Below, piece after piece: positions 19,833 to 28,603 of a stretch of DNA of 64,000 nt (its first letter is position 1; every line of letters starts with the position of its first letter). The stretch is taken from the NCBI GenBank assembly GCA_963836405.1, contig CAWIJL010000001.1:203531-267530 (forward strand), in the 5' to 3' direction. The translations under genes and the position numbers were made by a program. Below the pieces are notes generated by a model. It ran no database searches and was not told where the DNA came from. It saw only the letters and a program-made list of their open reading frames with translations. Origin of the DNA: CAWIJJ01 sp963836405. GTDB lineage: Bacteria > Acidobacteriota > Terriglobia > Bryobacterales > Bryobacteraceae.

Positions 19833-21419
19833 CTAATTCGCAAGCCGCATAGACTCGACCAACGAAGCGAACCGTCTCTGTCCCCGCAATTCGTCCCACA
19901 CGGGCTCGATGTGAATCCAATTGATCCCCGGTACACGCGCGTCCCGAGCGTGCTGCAGACAATCGAGAGCGGCGTCGTGGTCGCTGAGGCCCAGGTGAAG
20001 AATTGCGAGTTGAATGGCAAATGAAGGGCTGTTCCCGTCCTGCAACCGGGCGAGGATTGCCCTGGCCTGCGCCTCGCGGTTCGTTCGGGTATAACAATAG
20101 CCCAGAAGTCCCGCGACGAACATCGGCGCCTGGATTCTGGACAGTGCCGCCTCCGCGTCCTCGTACCGGCCTTTGAGGAGGTACGCCTCGCCAAGCCACC
20201 GGTGCGCCCAGGGGTATGCGGGATCCAGTTCCAGCGCCCGTGCGCAGGCAGAAATCGCCTGATCAAAGCGCCGCATCATCAGGTAGCACGTCCCCAGGGC
20301 GCTCGTCATGACCGCAGATAACGGATCCAGTTCCAAGGCTCGCCGCAAATGGTCGAGCCCTTTGTCGAGCCGTCCGGTGGACGACAGCACCATGGCGGAA
20401 TAGAGAAGGTGTGCGTTGGCGTAATTCGGATTCAGTTCCAGCGCGCGGCGAAACCCCGCTTCCGCGGCCACCCAGTCAAAATCGAATGTCGCAAATGCAA
20501 AGGCGAGCGTCGTATGCACCTCCGCCAGCGTGCTGTCCAGTTCCAGTGCTCGTCGCGCGGCGGCCCGGCCCTTGCTGAGCACTTCGTCCAGCGGTTCCCC
20601 GGCCAGCCCCCCCATCAGGTAGCAGTCCGCCAAGCCTGCCCATGCCAGCGCCATTCCGGGATCTCTCGCCAGAACACGCTCGAAACATTCGACTGCAGCC
20701 AGAATTCCTGCCCGCGTCCTCTTGTTCCAGTGATGGCGGCCTTCGAGATAGAGACGGTATGCTTCGAGATCGGAACTGTGGGGACGGCGGATCCTGCGGC
20801 CACCGGCCAGGCTGGCCTGCAAAGCCTCCACGATGCCGTTCGATATCTCTTCCTGAAGCTCGAACACGTCCTGCATCGTGCGGTCGTAACGCTGGGACCA
20901 GAAGTGGCAGCCATCAGCGGTATGGATCAACTGCGCGGTTATCCGCAGGCGGTCGCCGGACCGGCGGACGCTCCCTTCAAAAACGGTACGGACGCCCAGG
21001 TGCCCGCCGATCGAACGGATATCCGCCGCTTTTCCTTTGAACTGGAATGTGGAGGTACGCGCGACCACCCGTAAACCCGCAACCTGGGCAAGCGCATTGA
21101 TCAACTCTTCGGTGAGCCCGTCGCAAAAGATCTCGTTCTCCTCGTCGTGATTCAGGTCCAGGAAGGGCAGAACCGCAATGGAGGGAACCGACGCGGGAGT
21201 GGCCGGCACGGGTTCTCTCAGATGGGGTCGGCTGGCCAGCCACGATTCCACCTCGGAGCGGTAGGCGAATACGGAACCTCTCGGCCCGTCGCGATGCCTC
21301 CGCGCAGGCAGGTTTTCAGCTTCAGCCCAGCGTTGTGCCGTGCGCACCGAGACGCCAAGGTGCGCTGCGATTTCCTTCCACGAGTCGAGCCGCTCGGGCC
21401 CGTTCCCGAGGTCTATCAT
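19833..21419 (-). CDS. HTH-TPR regulator with TolB/FlgO-like N-terminal domain
   Basis: 528 residues from ATG 21419 (MIDLGNGPERLDSWKEIA). An N-terminal helix-turn-helix of MerR/excisionase type (about 10-55: WKEIAAHLGVSVRTAQRWAE) is followed by a TolB/FlgO-like region ('SIAVLPFLDLNHDEENEIFCDGLTEELINAL', quoted here in pieces: SIAVLPFLDL and FCDGLTEELINAL). About eight tetratricopeptide repeats follow (RALELDP/RALELNP signatures). This architecture is common in Acidobacteria, often annotated as 'adenylate cyclase-like' or CadC-like regulators, though no cyclase domain is present. Targets are unknown. The divergently transcribed secreted protein gene at 21538 is an obvious candidate. No membrane segment was seen, unlike CadC. 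Confidence 0.82.
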   Translation of the reverse strand: MIDLGNGPERLDSWKEIAAHLGVSVRTAQRWAEAENLPARRHRDGPRGSVFAYRSEVESWLASRPHLREPVPATPASVPSIAVLPFLDLNHDEENEIFCDGLTEELINALAQVAGLRVVARTSTFQFKGKAADIRSIGGHLGVRTVFEGSVRRSGDRLRITAQLIHTADGCHFWSQRYDRTMQDVFELQEEISNGIVEALQASLAGGRRIRRPHSSDLEAYRLYLEGRHHWNKRTRAGILAAVECFERVLARDPGMALAWAGLADCYLMGGLAGEPLDEVLSKGRAAARRALELDSTLAEVHTTLAFAFATFDFDWVAAEAGFRRALELNPNYANAHLLYSAMVLSSTGRLDKGLDHLRRALELDPLSAVMTSALGTCYLMMRRFDQAISACARALELDPAYPWAHRWLGEAYLLKGRYEDAEAALSRIQAPMFVAGLLGYCYTRTNREAQARAILARLQDGNSPSFAIQLAILHLGLSDHDAALDCLQHARDARVPGINWIHIEPVWDELRGQRRFASLVESMRLAN

Positions 21420-21537
21420 GCAGTCCGATGATAAGACGAAGCGCCAGAAGATGACAAGGAACGACATGCCCCCTTCTGGCGGGAAATGTCGTTTTGCGGA
21501 TCAACCCGGAGGGCTTATGCTCGGGCCGGAGGTTCCT

Positions 21538-22002
21538 ATGAAACGACTGCTCTTGACGATCTTCGCGGCATGCGCCGTGGCTATGGCTCAGTCCGAATGT
21601 TCGCTTCATACCCTGCGCGGTACCTACATCGTTTCCTACTCGGGAATCGTGACGGCACAGGCGGGGTCGGTATTCTCTACCCTCCTGGGGGTGATCTCGA
21701 TCGATCCCGCCAGGTCGCCCCACATCAGCGGCGGCGTCACGTTCACTGGATTTGGTCCGACACCGCTGTTCATTCCCGCCGCCGGAACCGTACAGGTGAA
21801 CGCGGATTGCACCGGTACCATTCGCCTCGGCAATCCGGGCACCGGCGAAACGGAAGTCGATCAGTTCATTTACGACCAGGACAACAAGACGATTCACGCC
21901 ACGGTGATCACCGTCGCCATCGGCAATATCGCATCCCTGGGAACTTGGAAGAAGATTTCACCGACGCCGGGTGTCGCCACCTGGCAGGCGCCACCGAAGT
22001 AA
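21538..22002 (+). CDS. Small secreted hypothetical protein
   Basis: 154 residues. Signal peptide MKRLLLTIFAACAVAMAQ, with cleavage after AMAQ. The mature chain is beta-rich, has two Cys (SECSLHTL, NADCTGTIRLG) that may form a disulphide, and shows 'LRGTYIVSYSGIV' and 'GTVQVNADCTGTI', features of acidobacterial secreted lipocalin-like or allergen-like hypotheticals. No catalytic motif. A very good Shine-Dalgarno (GGAGG, 6 nt before ATG) fixes the start. Transcribed divergently from the HTH-TPR regulator, with 118 bp between starts. Confidence 0.72.
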   Translation: MKRLLLTIFAACAVAMAQSECSLHTLRGTYIVSYSGIVTAQAGSVFSTLLGVISIDPARSPHISGGVTFTGFGPTPLFIPAAGTVQVNADCTGTIRLGNPGTGETEVDQFIYDQDNKTIHATVITVAIGNIASLGTWKKISPTPGVATWQAPPK

Positions 22003-22183
22003 TGTACGCCCTGTCCCGCGCCGCCCACGGCGTCCTGATGGGTTGCCCCTGGGACCACGGCCAGACGACGTGCGGCGCCCCGACAAAGACGGCGAGCATA
22101 ATCCGTAACGCAGAGCCGCAATGTCTTCGTTGCAGCTATAGCGCACGCGAACTTGCCACCATGCGGACTGCCGCCAATACAAA

Positions 22184-22627
22184 TCAGGCGTTTGCCCGAA
22201 GGGCCATCGGAGCGAGGCCAAGCTGCACCAGAACGCCGAGATTGTCCCACGTAATCCACAATTCGGCCATTCTGCCGGAGCAGAAGCGAACCACGCCGCT
22301 AAAGTCGAACTCGACGTGTTTACCGGTTGGCGGAATAGGGCCCCACTGCCCGGTTTGCGTGCCGGAATAGTTACAGTACACGGCCACGTAGTCGCCTTCC
22401 GCAACCGCAAATCGAACGGTGTAGCAACCGTTAGGAACACCCGCCTGGTCCGTTTCGAGGAACTTCTTGAAGGCGGCCAGATTGCGGATGTCAACCCCTG
22501 GGGTCGCCGGGCAGTGGCGCACGAAATCCGGCGCAACGAGATCGTCCAGCGTGTCGAGTTGGTGCTGATTCAAGGCTTCAACGAAACGCTGGAGTAGTGC
22601 TTTGTTGCGTTCTTCGAGTTCAGCCAT
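22184..22627 (-). CDS. SnoaL-like ester cyclase family protein
   Basis: 147 residues, a complete NTF2-like SnoaL polyketide-cyclase domain: 'NKALLQRFVEALNQHQLD', 'LVAPDFVRHCPATPG', 'GDYVAVYCNYSGTQTG', 'GKHVEFDFSGVVRFCSGRMAELWI'. Members include true cyclases and many proteins of unknown activity. Nothing nearby suggests polyketide synthesis, so the family name should not be read as function. No signal peptide. It stands alone. Confidence 0.85.
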   Translation of the reverse strand: MAELEERNKALLQRFVEALNQHQLDTLDDLVAPDFVRHCPATPGVDIRNLAAFKKFLETDQAGVPNGCYTVRFAVAEGDYVAVYCNYSGTQTGQWGPIPPTGKHVEFDFSGVVRFCSGRMAELWITWDNLGVLVQLGLAPMALRANA

Positions 22628-22994
22628 GGTCCAATCCTACTTGCGTCCGCGCGTGTAAGGTGACGCTTTGGGTTGGAGCATCAGAGCTTCGGATTGCGCT
22701 GGTTGAAGATCTCTCCGGTTGTGGCCTACAAGCAGGATTTGACCGGATCACGCCCTTGCAACCCATTTTCCCAGGTGGCCAGCTTACATGCCGATCCAAT
22801 CGCACGTGACCGTATCCGGCTGGTAGGTCAGGGCGCGATGGTCCCAACCCGGATACGGGACCGGTCGGTGCTTTCCTCCAATCGGCGGAAGTGAAGCGAT
22901 AGACGACGGGGATTGGGGCAGCACAGCCGATGGCTTTTACGGCAAGATATCGAAATTCACCGGAAGCGAGTCAACTGAAGCGCGGCCACATGCC
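22628..22994. other. Intergenic stretch without recognisable gene
   Basis: About 370 bp upstream of the SnoaL-like gene. Open frames here are short and have no family features. It borders the duplicated and broken genes that follow and may be degraded coding DNA, but nothing can be assigned. Confidence 0.4.
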
Positions 22995-23155
22995 GCAGAC
23001 GCCGGCCTCGGCGGCGGGCGTGTTGCAGAAAACTGCGCGAACGCTACAACGAGAACACCGCCGCCAAGTTGGGTGACGAAGCGTTCCAGACCACAGACAA
23101 GTATTTGGGCAAGCTCTGCTTCCTCCGCAATGGACGCTACATCGCCGGCTGGGCC
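22995..23155 (+). pseudogene. Fragment of a DUF6599-like gene
   Basis: About 160 bp closely match the 3' part of the intact gene at 26690-27526. Shared peptides are 'RYNENTAAK', 'DEAFQT.DKYLGKLC' and 'GRYIAGWAIT'. There is no start region, and the last ~20 codons of the intact gene are missing. It is followed at once by the tail of a broken esterase gene on the other strand, the same order as at 27.5 kb. Confidence 0.72.
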
Positions 23156-23167
23156 ATCACCGCGGTG

Positions 23168-23287
23168 TTACTGGAAGAGTTTCGGCGCGAATTCGTTCAG
23201 GTAATCGCGCCAGTTGATCCAGATGTGGCCGCCTTCGCTTTCCTTGAAGACCACGTTGAACCCGTGCTTCTTGAACAAATCCACCCA
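23168..23287 (-). pseudogene. 3' tail of an esterase gene, chimeric with the repeat next to it
   Basis: Read leftward, the stretch encodes 'DLFKKHGFNVVFKESEGGH' then 'WINWRDYLNEFAPKLFQ' and a TAA. This is the typical C-terminus of an enterochelin-esterase-like hydrolase, with the catalytic His in GGH. It joins the 5' part of a different esterase (23288-24074) at AAGCTT, out of frame by two bases. The chimera is therefore not a working gene as written. Confidence 0.7.
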
Positions 23288-24074
23288 AGCTTCACGTCGT
23301 AACCCGCGAACTCAAATGCCTCCAGCATCACCTGGTTATTGATCGGCCAGCTTCCCGCGTAAAACGTCCCGTAGGGCTGCCCCGGCACGATATGGTCGTT
23401 GCGCCCCTCCTGCATGAAAATGCGAATCGGCTTCGGCTCCGTCTTGCGGATCAATCCGGGCAGCGAGTCCGCCCCCTTCATGGCCACAAACGTACCCATG
23501 AAGCTGAGCACGCGGTGAAACTGGTCGGGCCGGTTCCAGGCCGCTGCGAATGCACCCACGGCGCCCGTGCTGATGCCCGCGATCGCGCGATCGTCCGGAT
23601 TCTTCGAAAGGTTATAGCCTTTGGCACCTCGGGAATCAGTTCCTCGAGGAGGAATCGCGAATAACGATCGCTCAGCGAGTCGTATTCGAACACGCGCTCG
23701 AAACGGCTCTGCGCCTGTGGCATGGAGGGCGGCAGCACGCCCGGATCGACGAAGATGCCGATCATCGCGGGCAAGTCGCCCTTCGCGATCAGGTTGTCCA
23801 GCACCGCCGGCACGCGCTCGCCGTTCCCCAGGCGTCCGCTGCCGTCCAGAAAAATCATCACCGGCGCCGGACTGTCGGCCTTGTACTGCGCCGGCACGTA
23901 CACAGCGTAATTATGCGGCGTGCCCGGATAGAAGCGGCCGGGCGGCAGCACGTGCTTCGTGACCGTGCCCTGAGGAACGCCGGGCTGAACCTGCGAATCC
24001 GGTCCGAGGGCGTAATCCTGAGCGCAGCCGCAGCCCGCCGCGCACGCCAGCAAAAGAGCGAAACGAATCTTCAT
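23288..24074 (-). pseudogene. Truncated second copy of the CE1-like esterase
   Basis: It encodes the first ~260 residues of the protein at 17995-19755 with few substitutions (signal peptide, oxyanion region, GxSxG serine region). One base is missing near 23622: 'EVAKSYNLSKNPDER' becomes frameshifted after 'LIPEVPK'. The frame recovers only in another register, where the Ser motif and 'FHRVLSFMGTFVAMKGAD' are readable. The propeller half is absent. Together with the foreign 3' tail this is a non-functional recombinant. Confidence 0.8.
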
Positions 24075-24098
24075 GCAGCATGAATTATATGTGATGAG
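23288..24098. repeat. Long direct repeat, copy 2
   Basis: Second copy of the 18968-19779 segment, same orientation, 4.32 kb to the right. It includes the sequence upstream of the esterase ATG as far as ATTATATGTGATGAG, beyond which the two loci share nothing. Confidence 0.85.
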
Positions 24099-24301
24099 GA
24101 TTTGATCTGGCCTGTCGCGCCGTCACGCGAACCCGAAACCGATGCCTGGAGTGATGGCCTATGCCCGACTCGCGAGGCGGCAGTTGCGGTTGTCCGAGCG
24201 TTGGCCCTGCGAGTTGCCGCCGACTGCACCGGATGTCATGAGCCGTTTGCCACCGGTGAAGGCAGGTCCCATCCGGCCAATCCACACACCGGCCCCGCGC
24301 T

Positions 24302-25450
24302 CTATGCCGATTGCATATCGATTCCCCGCACCCAGCCGAGATTGAACGGCAGTTCGGTCATCGGACCCTGCCACTTCAACTCCTTCTCGATGTCAGGGTG
24401 CATGCGGTAGGCCTTTTTGATATCCGCCACCTTGGCCCCCAGCACGTCGATTTTGGCCGAGTCGTACTGCCCGATGCCCAGCCCGCCGGCGAACTTCGCG
24501 TAACCCAGCCATTCCGGATCCACGCCCATCGCTTCCGCCCCTATGCGGTCCGCGGCCACGATGTCCACCGATGCAATCGCCACCCGCGAAGCTACCGGCG
24601 TCCCGGAGTTCGGCCCGTTGCCTTCCATGCCCTCGTACCCGTCGATCACCGACAGGCCCCAGTTCGGTGCCAGTTTCTGCACGGTGACCAGCATGTTGTA
24701 GTGCGTCTGCCGCAGCCCGACGTGGTATTTGCGCTTCTCGTTCCAGCGCACCGTTTCTCCGGGAGCATAGTGCAGCGGCGAGCCCAGCGCCATGTTCTTG
24801 AGCCCAAGCGAAGCGATCACCGTGTTGTGGGTCTTCAGTATCGCGCAGGAGATAACGAAAGCGTCCGGATCGAACAGTCTGGCCGCCAACCGCACCGGCA
24901 CCACGTGAAGATTGGCATCGAGCAGCGCAGCCCGTTCGAATTTGGCTTCGCGGTTCAGGTCCACCAGGCTGAGTTTCTGGCGGGAGTACTCGCCGGGCAG
25001 AGCCTTGTACTTGAAATTCTCGAACGCCACCTCGGTATCGCCGGCGGAGGACTCGGCAATCACTATCGGCCCCTTGAACCGCTCGGAGAGGTAGTCGGCA
25101 ATGCCCCGCATGGCATCGACGTTGCTGGCGGCCAACTGGTTCTGGGTATTGACAAAGTTGGGTTTGATGAGGGCGTACTTCTTGCCCTTCATCTTCGCCT
25201 GAATTTCCTTGTCGATCGCCTTCAGCGCGTCATAGACGTTCTTGCGCCGGTTTTCGCCGTGAATCAGCGCCACGTTGGAGCGCGTTTCGAGACCGGGGAG
25301 AGGCTCTGGATTTCCCTGATTGCCCGGCCTGCGTACAGGCGGGGGTGCCTGGCCCGTTGGAGGGGCCTGTTGTGCCACGACTCGGCTCCGGAGCACTGCC
25401 GCCGCTCCCGCCAGTTGAAAAAGACTCCTGCGTGCAAAAACTTTCGACAT
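24302..25450 (-). CDS. Exported DUF362 domain protein
   Basis: 382 residues. The N-terminus ARRSLFQLAGAAAVL is a plausible Tat signal. After a Pro-rich linker the DUF362 domain follows: 'VALIHGENRRKNVYDALKAI', 'YALIKPNFVNTQ', 'GPIVIAESSAG', 'VISCAILKTHNTVIASLGLKN', 'LSVIDGYEGMEGNGP'. Family members are sometimes fused to 4Fe-4S ferredoxin domains. None is present here, and there is no Cys cluster. Function is unknown; a redox or metal role is an inference from the neighbours. It is divergent from the aldo/keto reductase gene with 70 bp between starts, and each gene has its own GGAG-type ribosome site. Confidence 0.85.
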   Translation of the reverse strand: MSKVFARRSLFQLAGAAAVLRSRVVAQQAPPTGQAPPPVRRPGNQGNPEPLPGLETRSNVALIHGENRRKNVYDALKAIDKEIQAKMKGKKYALIKPNFVNTQNQLAASNVDAMRGIADYLSERFKGPIVIAESSAGDTEVAFENFKYKALPGEYSRQKLSLVDLNREAKFERAALLDANLHVVPVRLAARLFDPDAFVISCAILKTHNTVIASLGLKNMALGSPLHYAPGETVRWNEKRKYHVGLRQTHYNMLVTVQKLAPNWGLSVIDGYEGMEGNGPNSGTPVASRVAIASVDIVAADRIGAEAMGVDPEWLGYAKFAGGLGIGQYDSAKIDVLGAKVADIKKAYRMHPDIEKELKWQGPMTELPFNLGWVRGIDMQSA

Positions 25451-25520
25451 ACAATCGCTCCTCTCGGACGCCTTCGATTACAATTAGGATATTATCACTC
25501 TTTAATCCGTTGGAGGAACG

Positions 25521-26696
25521 ATGAATAACGCTTCGCGTCGTAAATTTCTGGCGGCCGGACTGGCTTTGCCCGCTGCCGCATCGGCCACCCGCACCTCGGC
25601 TGAGCCGGAACCGCAACAGGCCCCGTCCAGGCTGCCCTCCAGCCCCGTCCTGCAATACAGGACTTTGGGCAAGACCGGTCTGAAAGTCACCTCCGTAGGT
25701 TTCGGCTGCATGATTACCTCGGACGGAAGCGTCGTGGAACGCGCCGCGGACCTGGGCATCACCTATTTCGACACGGCTCGCGGCTATCAGAGCGGCAACA
25801 ACGAGCGCATGGTCGGCGCCGCCCTCAAGAACAAAAGGAAGGATATCGTTCTCTCCACCAAGACGCAGGCCCGCACCAAGGCGGAAGCTCTCGCCCACAT
25901 CGACACCAGCTTGAAAGAGTTGGGCACCGATTTCGTCGACATCTGGTACCTGCACGCCCGCTCGCGTCCGGAAGACATCACCGACGATCTCATCGATGCG
26001 CAGCAGACCGCCAAACAGGCCGGAAAGATCCGCTTCGCCGGCGTCAGCACCCACAGCGGACAGCCTACGCTGATCCCCTTTCTCGCCAAGCACCCGAAGA
26101 TCGACGTGATCCTGACGGCCTACAACTTCACCATGGAGCCGGTGCTGACCAGCGTCATCGAAGAGGCGTCCAAGGCCGGCAAAGGCGTTGTGGCCATGAA
26201 GGTGATGGCCGGGGGCGCAGGTGCCGGCCGCGGCGGCCAGCCGAACCCCAACGCAGCCAAGCTCAAACAGCCCGGCGCACTGCTGGCCGCGCTCCAGTGG
26301 GCCATTCGAATCCCAGGCGTCAACACCTCCATCCCGAGCATTACCGATAACGACCAGCTCGACGAAAACATCAAGGCCATGGCCGCCCCATTCGGCGCGC
26401 CCGAGCAGAGACTGCTGGCCATGCACCGGGAAGTCCTCCGCCCCTACTACTGCAATATGTGCGGCAAGTGCGAAGGCACCTGCCGGCTGGGGCTTCCGGT
26501 GGCCGACATCCTCCGTTTTGCCACCTACGCCGACGGCTACGGCCAGTTCTCGCTCGGTCGCGATAATTTCCGCACCCTTTCCCCGGAACATGCCGGCGTG
26601 CGCTGCGGCGATTGCCCCGGCTGCACCGTGCAATGCCCGCACGGAGTCAAAGTGGCCGACCGCCTGATCCGCGCGCAGGAGCTCTTTGCATGCTGA
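25521..26696 (+). CDS. Tat-exported aldo/keto reductase with C-terminal iron-sulphur motifs
   Basis: 391 residues. Tat signal SRRKFLAAGLALPAAASA, then an aldo/keto reductase barrel with the family tetrad visible: Asp and Tyr in YFDTARGY, Lys in VLSTKTQ, His in WYLHA. The C-terminus adds CNMCGKCEGTC and CGDCPGCTVQCP, two Cys sets of the kind that bind [4Fe-4S] clusters. The combination suggests an exported, cofactor-loaded oxidoreductase using cluster electrons rather than only NADPH. The substrate is unknown. Good ribosome site (GGAGGAACG). The last codons overlap the start of the next gene. Confidence 0.9.
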   Translation: MNNASRRKFLAAGLALPAAASATRTSAEPEPQQAPSRLPSSPVLQYRTLGKTGLKVTSVGFGCMITSDGSVVERAADLGITYFDTARGYQSGNNERMVGAALKNKRKDIVLSTKTQARTKAEALAHIDTSLKELGTDFVDIWYLHARSRPEDITDDLIDAQQTAKQAGKIRFAGVSTHSGQPTLIPFLAKHPKIDVILTAYNFTMEPVLTSVIEEASKAGKGVVAMKVMAGGAGAGRGGQPNPNAAKLKQPGALLAALQWAIRIPGVNTSIPSITDNDQLDENIKAMAAPFGAPEQRLLAMHREVLRPYYCNMCGKCEGTCRLGLPVADILRFATYADGYGQFSLGRDNFRTLSPEHAGVRCGDCPGCTVQCPHGVKVADRLIRAQELFAC

Positions 26697-27526
26697 AGGC
26701 AGTTGCCGGATTGGTTCTGATTTCAGGTTTTGTGGCGGCCGCGCAGGACAAAGCGGCCGCCCCGTCCTGTGGCATGGTCCCCGGGTGGACCCAGAGCGGC
26801 GGCTTGCGCACCTACGACGCGGACAACCTCTTCGAGTACATGAACGGCAACTCCGAGGGCTACATCAGCTACGGGTTCCTGAAGATGCAGGGCGTCACCT
26901 GCCACAAGGCGGGCGTCACCTTCGTGGTGGACATTTCGGATATGGGCGATGCCGATTCCGCCTTCGGCATCTTCGCCGCCAACCGCGACCTTCGCCTTCC
27001 GGCGTACCCCGTCGGCATGGGCGGGCAGATCGTCCCCCGCCGGCTCATATTCGCCAAAGACAAATATTACCTGGAGATCGCCGCCAACCCGGAGGGGGAC
27101 CACTCGGCCGAATTGAAGGCCTGGGCCGCTGCCCTGGACAAGTCGGTATCTGGCCTGTCGACCCCACCGGCGGCTCTCTCCTGGTTCCCCGCCGAGAAGC
27201 AGCAGACGCTCCGGCTGATCCCGGAGAGCGTGCTCGGAATGCGGGCCCTGAAACGCGGCTACATGGCGCAATACGAGTACGGTAAAGCGTTCGTCGTGTT
27301 CGAAGATACGCCGGCCTCGGCGGCAGCGGTGATGCAGAAGATGCGCGAGCGGTATAACGAGAACACCGCCGCCAAAGTCGCTGACGAAGCGTTTCAGACC
27401 GCGGACAAGTACTTGGGCAAGCTCTGTTTCTTCCGCAAGGGACGCTACATCGCCGGCTGGGCCATCACCGGTGACGGTCCGGACCCACTCGCAGCAAGCA
27501 CTACGCTGGCGGAGAAGATTCACTAG
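26690..27526 (+). CDS. Secreted DUF6599-like protein
   Basis: 278 residues. Signal peptide MLKAVAGLVLISGFVAAAQ. The mature chain contains 'YDADNLFEYMNGNSEGYISYGF' (quoted in part: NLFEYMNGNSEGYISYGF), 'VTFVVDISDMGDADSAFGIF' and 'GRYIAGWAIT', matching my recollection of the DUF6599 family. No enzyme motif is seen. ATG 26690 lies 7 nt before the end of the reductase gene, so the two are coupled. With the divergent DUF362 gene this forms an exported three-gene set. A fragment of a close paralogue lies at 22995-23155. Confidence 0.75.
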   Translation: MLKAVAGLVLISGFVAAAQDKAAAPSCGMVPGWTQSGGLRTYDADNLFEYMNGNSEGYISYGFLKMQGVTCHKAGVTFVVDISDMGDADSAFGIFAANRDLRLPAYPVGMGGQIVPRRLIFAKDKYYLEIAANPEGDHSAELKAWAAALDKSVSGLSTPPAALSWFPAEKQQTLRLIPESVLGMRALKRGYMAQYEYGKAFVVFEDTPASAAAVMQKMRERYNENTAAKVADEAFQTADKYLGKLCFFRKGRYIAGWAITGDGPDPLAASTTLAEKIH

Positions 27527-27536
27527 AAGAGAGCCG

Positions 27537-27870
27537 TTACTGAAACAGTTTCGGCGCGAATTCGTTTGTCGCGAACCAGAACCGCTTTAGACCCTTTTTG
27601 AGTTGCGCGCTGTCGAACTGCGCGGGGTACTTCTCAGGCCCGCGGCGGAGTTGCAGCCGCACCCCGGCCGAGCCCCAGCGCCTTCAGCAGCCCTGATCTG
27701 TACGCACCGATTTAGCCGAACTTGGCGAGGTTGGAAATCGCGATCGTCAGCGTATGGTTTGCCGGGCATCGAGAGTCCCGCGATGCCCGGTTCCCGCGGT
27801 CGGCCAGCACCCGGTAGCGCGTCTCACCAGGGGCATGATGTCGTTGTTGAAGTCTTGCAGGATGCACCGC
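27537..27870 (-). pseudogene. Broken esterase gene (enterochelin-esterase-like)
   Basis: Leftward reading gives scattered but ordered esterase peptides: 'LQDFNNDIMPLV', 'NRAIAGLSM' (nucleophile elbow), 'AISNLAKFG' followed by a stop, 'SGLLKALG', 'QLKKGLKRFWFAT', then directly 'NEFAPKLFQ' and TAA. At least two frame changes, one in-frame stop and an internal deletion are needed. The deleted segment, including the catalytic His region, resembles what survives at 23168-23287. Confidence 0.7.
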
Positions 27871-27923
27871 GTCTCTACCTGAACCGAGTGATCTTTTACA
27901 TGTCGCCGCGCGAGAATAGGCTC

Positions 27924-28591
27924 ATGCGAACCCCGGGTTCCATCGCCCGAACGGCCGCGGCATTGGCCTGCCTCACCCTGATTCCCACGGCCGCTCCCAA
28001 ACCGCAGAGGAATGCGCCCAGCCTGGCCCGGTTCTCGTATTACGTGCTGTCCCTCTCCTATGCGCCTGACTTCTGCGTCCAGGCAGGAAGATTCAAGGAC
28101 CCGAGGGAATGCGCTCCCGGACGGCGCGCCGGCTTTGTAGTGCATGGGCTGTGGCCTCAGGACGAAAACGGCCGCGGACCGGAAAAGTGCGTACCCGCCA
28201 TGCCCTGGCCCGCGCAATCCTCCAGGCAACTCTCAACTACGTCCCCACCGAATCGCTGATCCAGCATGAGTGGGCCACGCACGGAACATGCAGCGGCATG
28301 AGCGCGGCGGACTATTTTGCCGCTCTTCGAAGGGCGCGGGACTCGATCGTAATTCCCTCCGACCTCAAGTAGCCGGCACAAACGCTGGAGCTCAGCCCGG
28401 AGCGGTCGAAGCCAAATTCGCCGCCGTCAATCCGTCGGCGCCGAAAGGGGCGTTTCGCGCCTCCTGCTACCGCGACGGCACGTTGTCAGGAGGTTCGTAT
28501 CTGCCTGAACAAAGACCTCTCCCCGCGCGCATGCAGCGCGAGCGTGGGCGTTTGCCGCCTGGCGGAAGTCACCCTGCTGCCTGTCCGTTAG
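27924..28591 (+). pseudogene. Broken RNase T2 family gene
   Basis: From ATG 27924 there is a signal peptide ('RTAAALACLTLIPTAA'), then the two RNase T2 active-site blocks: HGLWPQ (CAS I) and HEWATHGTC (CAS II), each with its catalytic His. The blocks lie in different frames. A TAG (about 28370) interrupts 'PSDLK.PAQTLELSP', and two more shifts are needed to read 'GAVEAKFAAVNPSAPKGAFR' and the tail 'EVRICLNKDLSPRACSASVG' before TAG 28589-28591. Ordered coding remains for about 220 residues. It would have been a secreted ribonuclease cutting RNA via a 2',3'-cyclic phosphate. Several sequencing errors in one small gene are possible but less likely than decay. Confidence 0.78.
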
Positions 28592-28603
28592 AAACGAGCG
28601 CTG

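Noticed and set aside
18968..27870. A simple 4.3-kb tandem duplication explaining both repeat pairs
   Set aside because: Homology at each pair ends after 0.2-0.8 kb and the sequences between differ, so a single tandem duplication does not fit. Equal spacing may be coincidence.
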